Shown: positions 62,045 through 64,000 of the stretch, in pieces | Layout: each line of letters opens with the position of its first letter | How positions within the stretch are numbered: position 1 is the first letter of the stretch | Source of the DNA: Sergeia podlipaevii | Taxonomy: Eukaryota; Euglenozoa; Kinetoplastea; Trypanosomatida; Trypanosomatidae | NCBI GenBank assembly: GCA_030849805.1 | Contig: JASANZ010002275.1 | Span: 62,001 to 126,000 of the forward strand | Length of the DNA: 64,000 bases | Direction of reading: 5' to 3' | The notes under the pieces: model-generated | What the model saw: the letters and a program-made list of their open reading frames with translations, nothing else | What the model was told of the DNA's origin: nothing | Databases searched by the model: none | Translations under genes and position numbers: made by a program

Positions 62045-64000
62045 ATGCAGGACTTTCAGGATGTTATGCGTGAACTCCAGAAGCTTTGCAAAGAGCTCAA
62101 CCCCGTTAAATCAGCGCTTGCCACTCTTGCCAAGAGGGAGCAGACCACCCCAAACGCACAGGCAGCAGCAGCTTCTCTCGATAAGATCGCCACTCGTATC
62201 GAAAACGTGGTGACCAAATACACACCATACATGGATTGGATGCAGTACTTTTCGCAGGTAGAGATGCCCGAGTACCTTACACTGACCCCGCTCCTCATCG
62301 CCGATACCACTCAGCTAGAGGCAGAAATCGCGGCGTTACGGGCCGAAAAACTCCAGCAGGCCAAAAATGCTGGGCAAACAAGAGAGTCTCTACGGCACAC
62401 TGCCATTCCCTCTACAAGGCAGAAAAATGGGAACCGCCTGCAATCAGGCTTCTCAGACGGAGGACCCAAGCCGCACGCCGGAGGTGTCAGCGCCAACGCG
62501 AATATGGGTTTGGACACAGCTGCTGCATCCTATGGAAACCTCCTGCACGGGGTGTGCCCTATCACCGTTCCGTGCGCCGTGCAGCCAGAGAACGTTCGTT
62601 TCGTTCGCAACCAACTGCACCTGCGGGTCGAGATGGTGGAGTATCTTCTTGCGACTGGAAGGCCGGAGTTGGCGCGTCACGTCGCACAGTCGTACGGGCT
62701 GCCGTTGATGTGGTTTCCCGCGCTGGCGGACGAGGTGAGGCAGGAGCAGCTGAGTGGTGAAGTGAAGGCAACTCTTCACAATGACAGCAGCGCCGTAACT
62801 ACCGCCACTGCCTCGCCTGCGATGGATGCCGCACGGACGCCAAGGGTGACTTTCAGTCCCGCCCTTGGTGGGGCACCAAGTACTGGGGTGCTTTTACCCG
62901 ACACTGACCTATCAAGAGCATCTTTCACTGTTGTTACTACTAGCGCTACTGCTACTCCACAACGTCCATCATCTGCCAACGTTTCTGGGACGCCGATTGG
63001 GACACATCAGCAGCAGCCAGACGGCCGCAATCCAGCGTCACTGCCCAGAGTGCACAATACATCTGGTGAAAGTCAGCGAGCACGCAGTATTGGCAGTGCG
63101 CTTCATCCATCGCATGCAGGCGCCAACACCTCAGCGTCGCCGCTGCAAAGTGAGCAGCATCCCCTTCCTAACCTGGTCGCGCGCGTTGCAAGTGCCGGTA
63201 TTTTGCTGAAAGATGAGTACTTTGATCGAATGATGCTGGAGCGACTTGTGCAGTGCGATGGCTTTCACACACCGGAGTACCTCTCGCAGCAGCAGCAGCA
63301 GCAACAGCAGATAGGAAGACAGCCGGCGAGCAACACTAGCAGAAACGGCGGTGATGGCGCCAGTCGAGCAGCGGCGTTGGAAGCGTCGTCTGGTTCATAC
63401 CACTCGATATGGTCCATTATATCATTTGGACGAAGAGGCACAGGAGAAGGACCAGCGTCATTGCCAGATCAGACAAGAAGGAGGGTTGCGCTTGTGAGGA
63501 ATGCAGAGGAGGAATCACGACATCGCTTTATGCGAAACCCATACACTACAGATTCTGTCACGGCTCCTTCTTTTTTGCACTCTGGCCCTGCAACTACATC
63601 CAGTTCTCCGGCGGAACTGTCCTCGTATAACCGTATATTGATGGAGCGGGTGCGCCGTGTTACACGGGACCACATTTGCATTCAGTCGGGCTCTGATGCT
63701 TTTGATGACGCCATGATGGGTGTCATTGAGGAACTCCTGGCTCGCACATTGGCTTCTGAGCAACGCAGTCGTGGACTCAGCTCTTTATCACAGTGGGAAC
63801 GCGTGAATGAAGCGACAAATGGAAGCGGTCGAGCTGCACGCGCTAGTAATGGTGAAAGAACCTCCTCTGTTGATGGTGCTGGCGCAGGCAGTCGTCATCA
63901 GAGAGATTCAATCCAAAAGCCAACGCTTGATCTCTTGTCATCAGCTGCTCTACTGCCAGAACAGCTTCTCGCGGCGGATGAGGTGTGGAACAACGACATT
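62045..64000 (+). CDS. N-terminal 652 residues of an unidentified protein (3' end outside the window)
   Basis: The frame is open from ATG 62045 to the last base. Residues 1-110 are helical (MQDFQDVMRELQKLCKELN, then a second helix ending LEAEIAALRAEKLQQ), likely coiled coil. At about 189-222 comes LHLRVEMVEYLLATGRPELA followed by RHVAQSYGL, which resembles the 'yLl..G....A...a...gl' core of LisH/CTLH-type helical motifs found, for example, in GID/CTLH ubiquitin-ligase subunits; this is a weak hint only. The remainder is Ser/Thr/Ala/Gln-rich with a Gln run (415-422) and short folded-looking patches, such as LMERVRRVTRDHICIQSGSD near 534-553. No enzyme motif is visible in the part present. There is no signal peptide. 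Function is unknown. Confidence 0.7.
   Translation, partial: MQDFQDVMRELQKLCKELNPVKSALATLAKREQTTPNAQAAAASLDKIATRIENVVTKYTPYMDWMQYFSQVEMPEYLTLTPLLIADTTQLEAEIAALRAEKLQQAKNAGQTRESLRHTAIPSTRQKNGNRLQSGFSDGGPKPHAGGVSANANMGLDTAAASYGNLLHGVCPITVPCAVQPENVRFVRNQLHLRVEMVEYLLATGRPELARHVAQSYGLPLMWFPALADEVRQEQLSGEVKATLHNDSSAVTTATASPAMDAARTPRVTFSPALGGAPSTGVLLPDTDLSRASFTVVTTSATATPQRPSSANVSGTPIGTHQQQPDGRNPASLPRVHNTSGESQRARSIGSALHPSHAGANTSASPLQSEQHPLPNLVARVASAGILLKDEYFDRMMLERLVQCDGFHTPEYLSQQQQQQQQIGRQPASNTSRNGGDGASRAAALEASSGSYHSIWSIISFGRRGTGEGPASLPDQTRRRVALVRNAEEESRHRFMRNPYTTDSVTAPSFLHSGPATTSSSPAELSSYNRILMERVRRVTRDHICIQSGSDAFDDAMMGVIEELLARTLASEQRSRGLSSLSQWERVNEATNGSGRAARASNGERTSSVDGAGAGSRHQRDSIQKPTLDLLSSAALLPEQLLAADEVWNNDI

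Larger units (their letters stand above)
1..64000 (+). other. Segment of one directional polycistronic gene cluster
   Basis: All seventeen protein genes I can support, including the two cut by the window edges, read left to right. There is no convergent or divergent junction. The genes are intron-free and most have a T-rich or CT-rich tract plus AG shortly upstream of the ATG. In kinetoplastids this is the layout of a polycistronic unit processed by spliced-leader trans-splicing and coupled polyadenylation. No promoter is expected inside such a unit and none is seen. The assignment to Kinetoplastea is inferred from this architecture and from the gene content. Confidence 0.88.

Noticed and set aside
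1..64000. tRNA, rRNA, transposon/retroposon and CRISPR signals
   Set aside because: I scanned the spacers by eye for tRNA B-box-like sequences, reverse-transcriptase or transposase motifs, long direct or inverted repeats and regularly spaced repeats, and saw none.

Overview
The window is nuclear DNA from a kinetoplastid, most likely a trypanosomatid. All protein genes lie on the + strand, none has a visible intron, and they are separated by AT-rich spacers of about 0.4 to 2.1 kb full of long T/pyrimidine runs and TA, TG/CA and TTG microsatellites. A pyrimidine tract followed by an AG lies shortly upstream of almost every ATG, the signature of spliced-leader trans-splicing of polycistronic transcripts. 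Coding regions are GC-balanced and rich in Ser/Ala/Gln/Gly low-complexity inserts; spacers are strongly AT-rich. I cannot assign a species from sequence alone. I saw no strand switch, tRNA, rRNA, mobile element or CRISPR array.

Layout, left to right: the 3' end of an unidentified gene (3-200); a THUMP-domain RNA methyltransferase closest to THUMPD3 (1847-3925); a single-pass membrane protein with a degenerate alkaline-phosphatase-superfamily fold (4515-5657); a 1141-residue disordered protein with one conserved-looking island (6536-9961); the ESCRT-II subunit VPS22/SNF8 (10651-11727); a mitochondrial PPR-type protein (12188-14344); an R3H-domain protein (14747-16591); a multi-C2 protein resembling centriolar C2CD3 (18598-22005); a four-TM PTEN-type phosphatase of the voltage-sensing phosphatase/TPTE family (23501-25750); a short CFAP107-like axonemal protein (26200-26985); two tandem D-2-hydroxyacid dehydrogenase paralogues (27724-28743 and 29141-30169); a giant VPS13-family lipid-transfer protein of 4822 residues (31198-45666); an unidentified half-disordered, half-helical protein (46420-49710); a coiled-coil protein (51799-52659); a Nup205/Nup192-like scaffold nucleoporin (53631-61046); and the 5' part of an unidentified gene running off the right edge (62045-64000).

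The genes do not form a functional pathway. They share a transcription unit, as is usual in kinetoplastids, and span membrane traffic (VPS22, VPS13), cilium/basal body (C2CD3-like, CFAP107-like), RNA biology (THUMPD3-like, R3H, PPR), nuclear pore, phosphoinositide signalling and organic acid metabolism. The observation most worth following is the VSP-like phosphatase: its catalytic half is strikingly canonical, but its fourth membrane segment lacks the arginine ladder that gives the family its name. Starts were set at the first in-frame ATG after a plausible splice acceptor; several reading frames extend upstream only through non-ATG codons.
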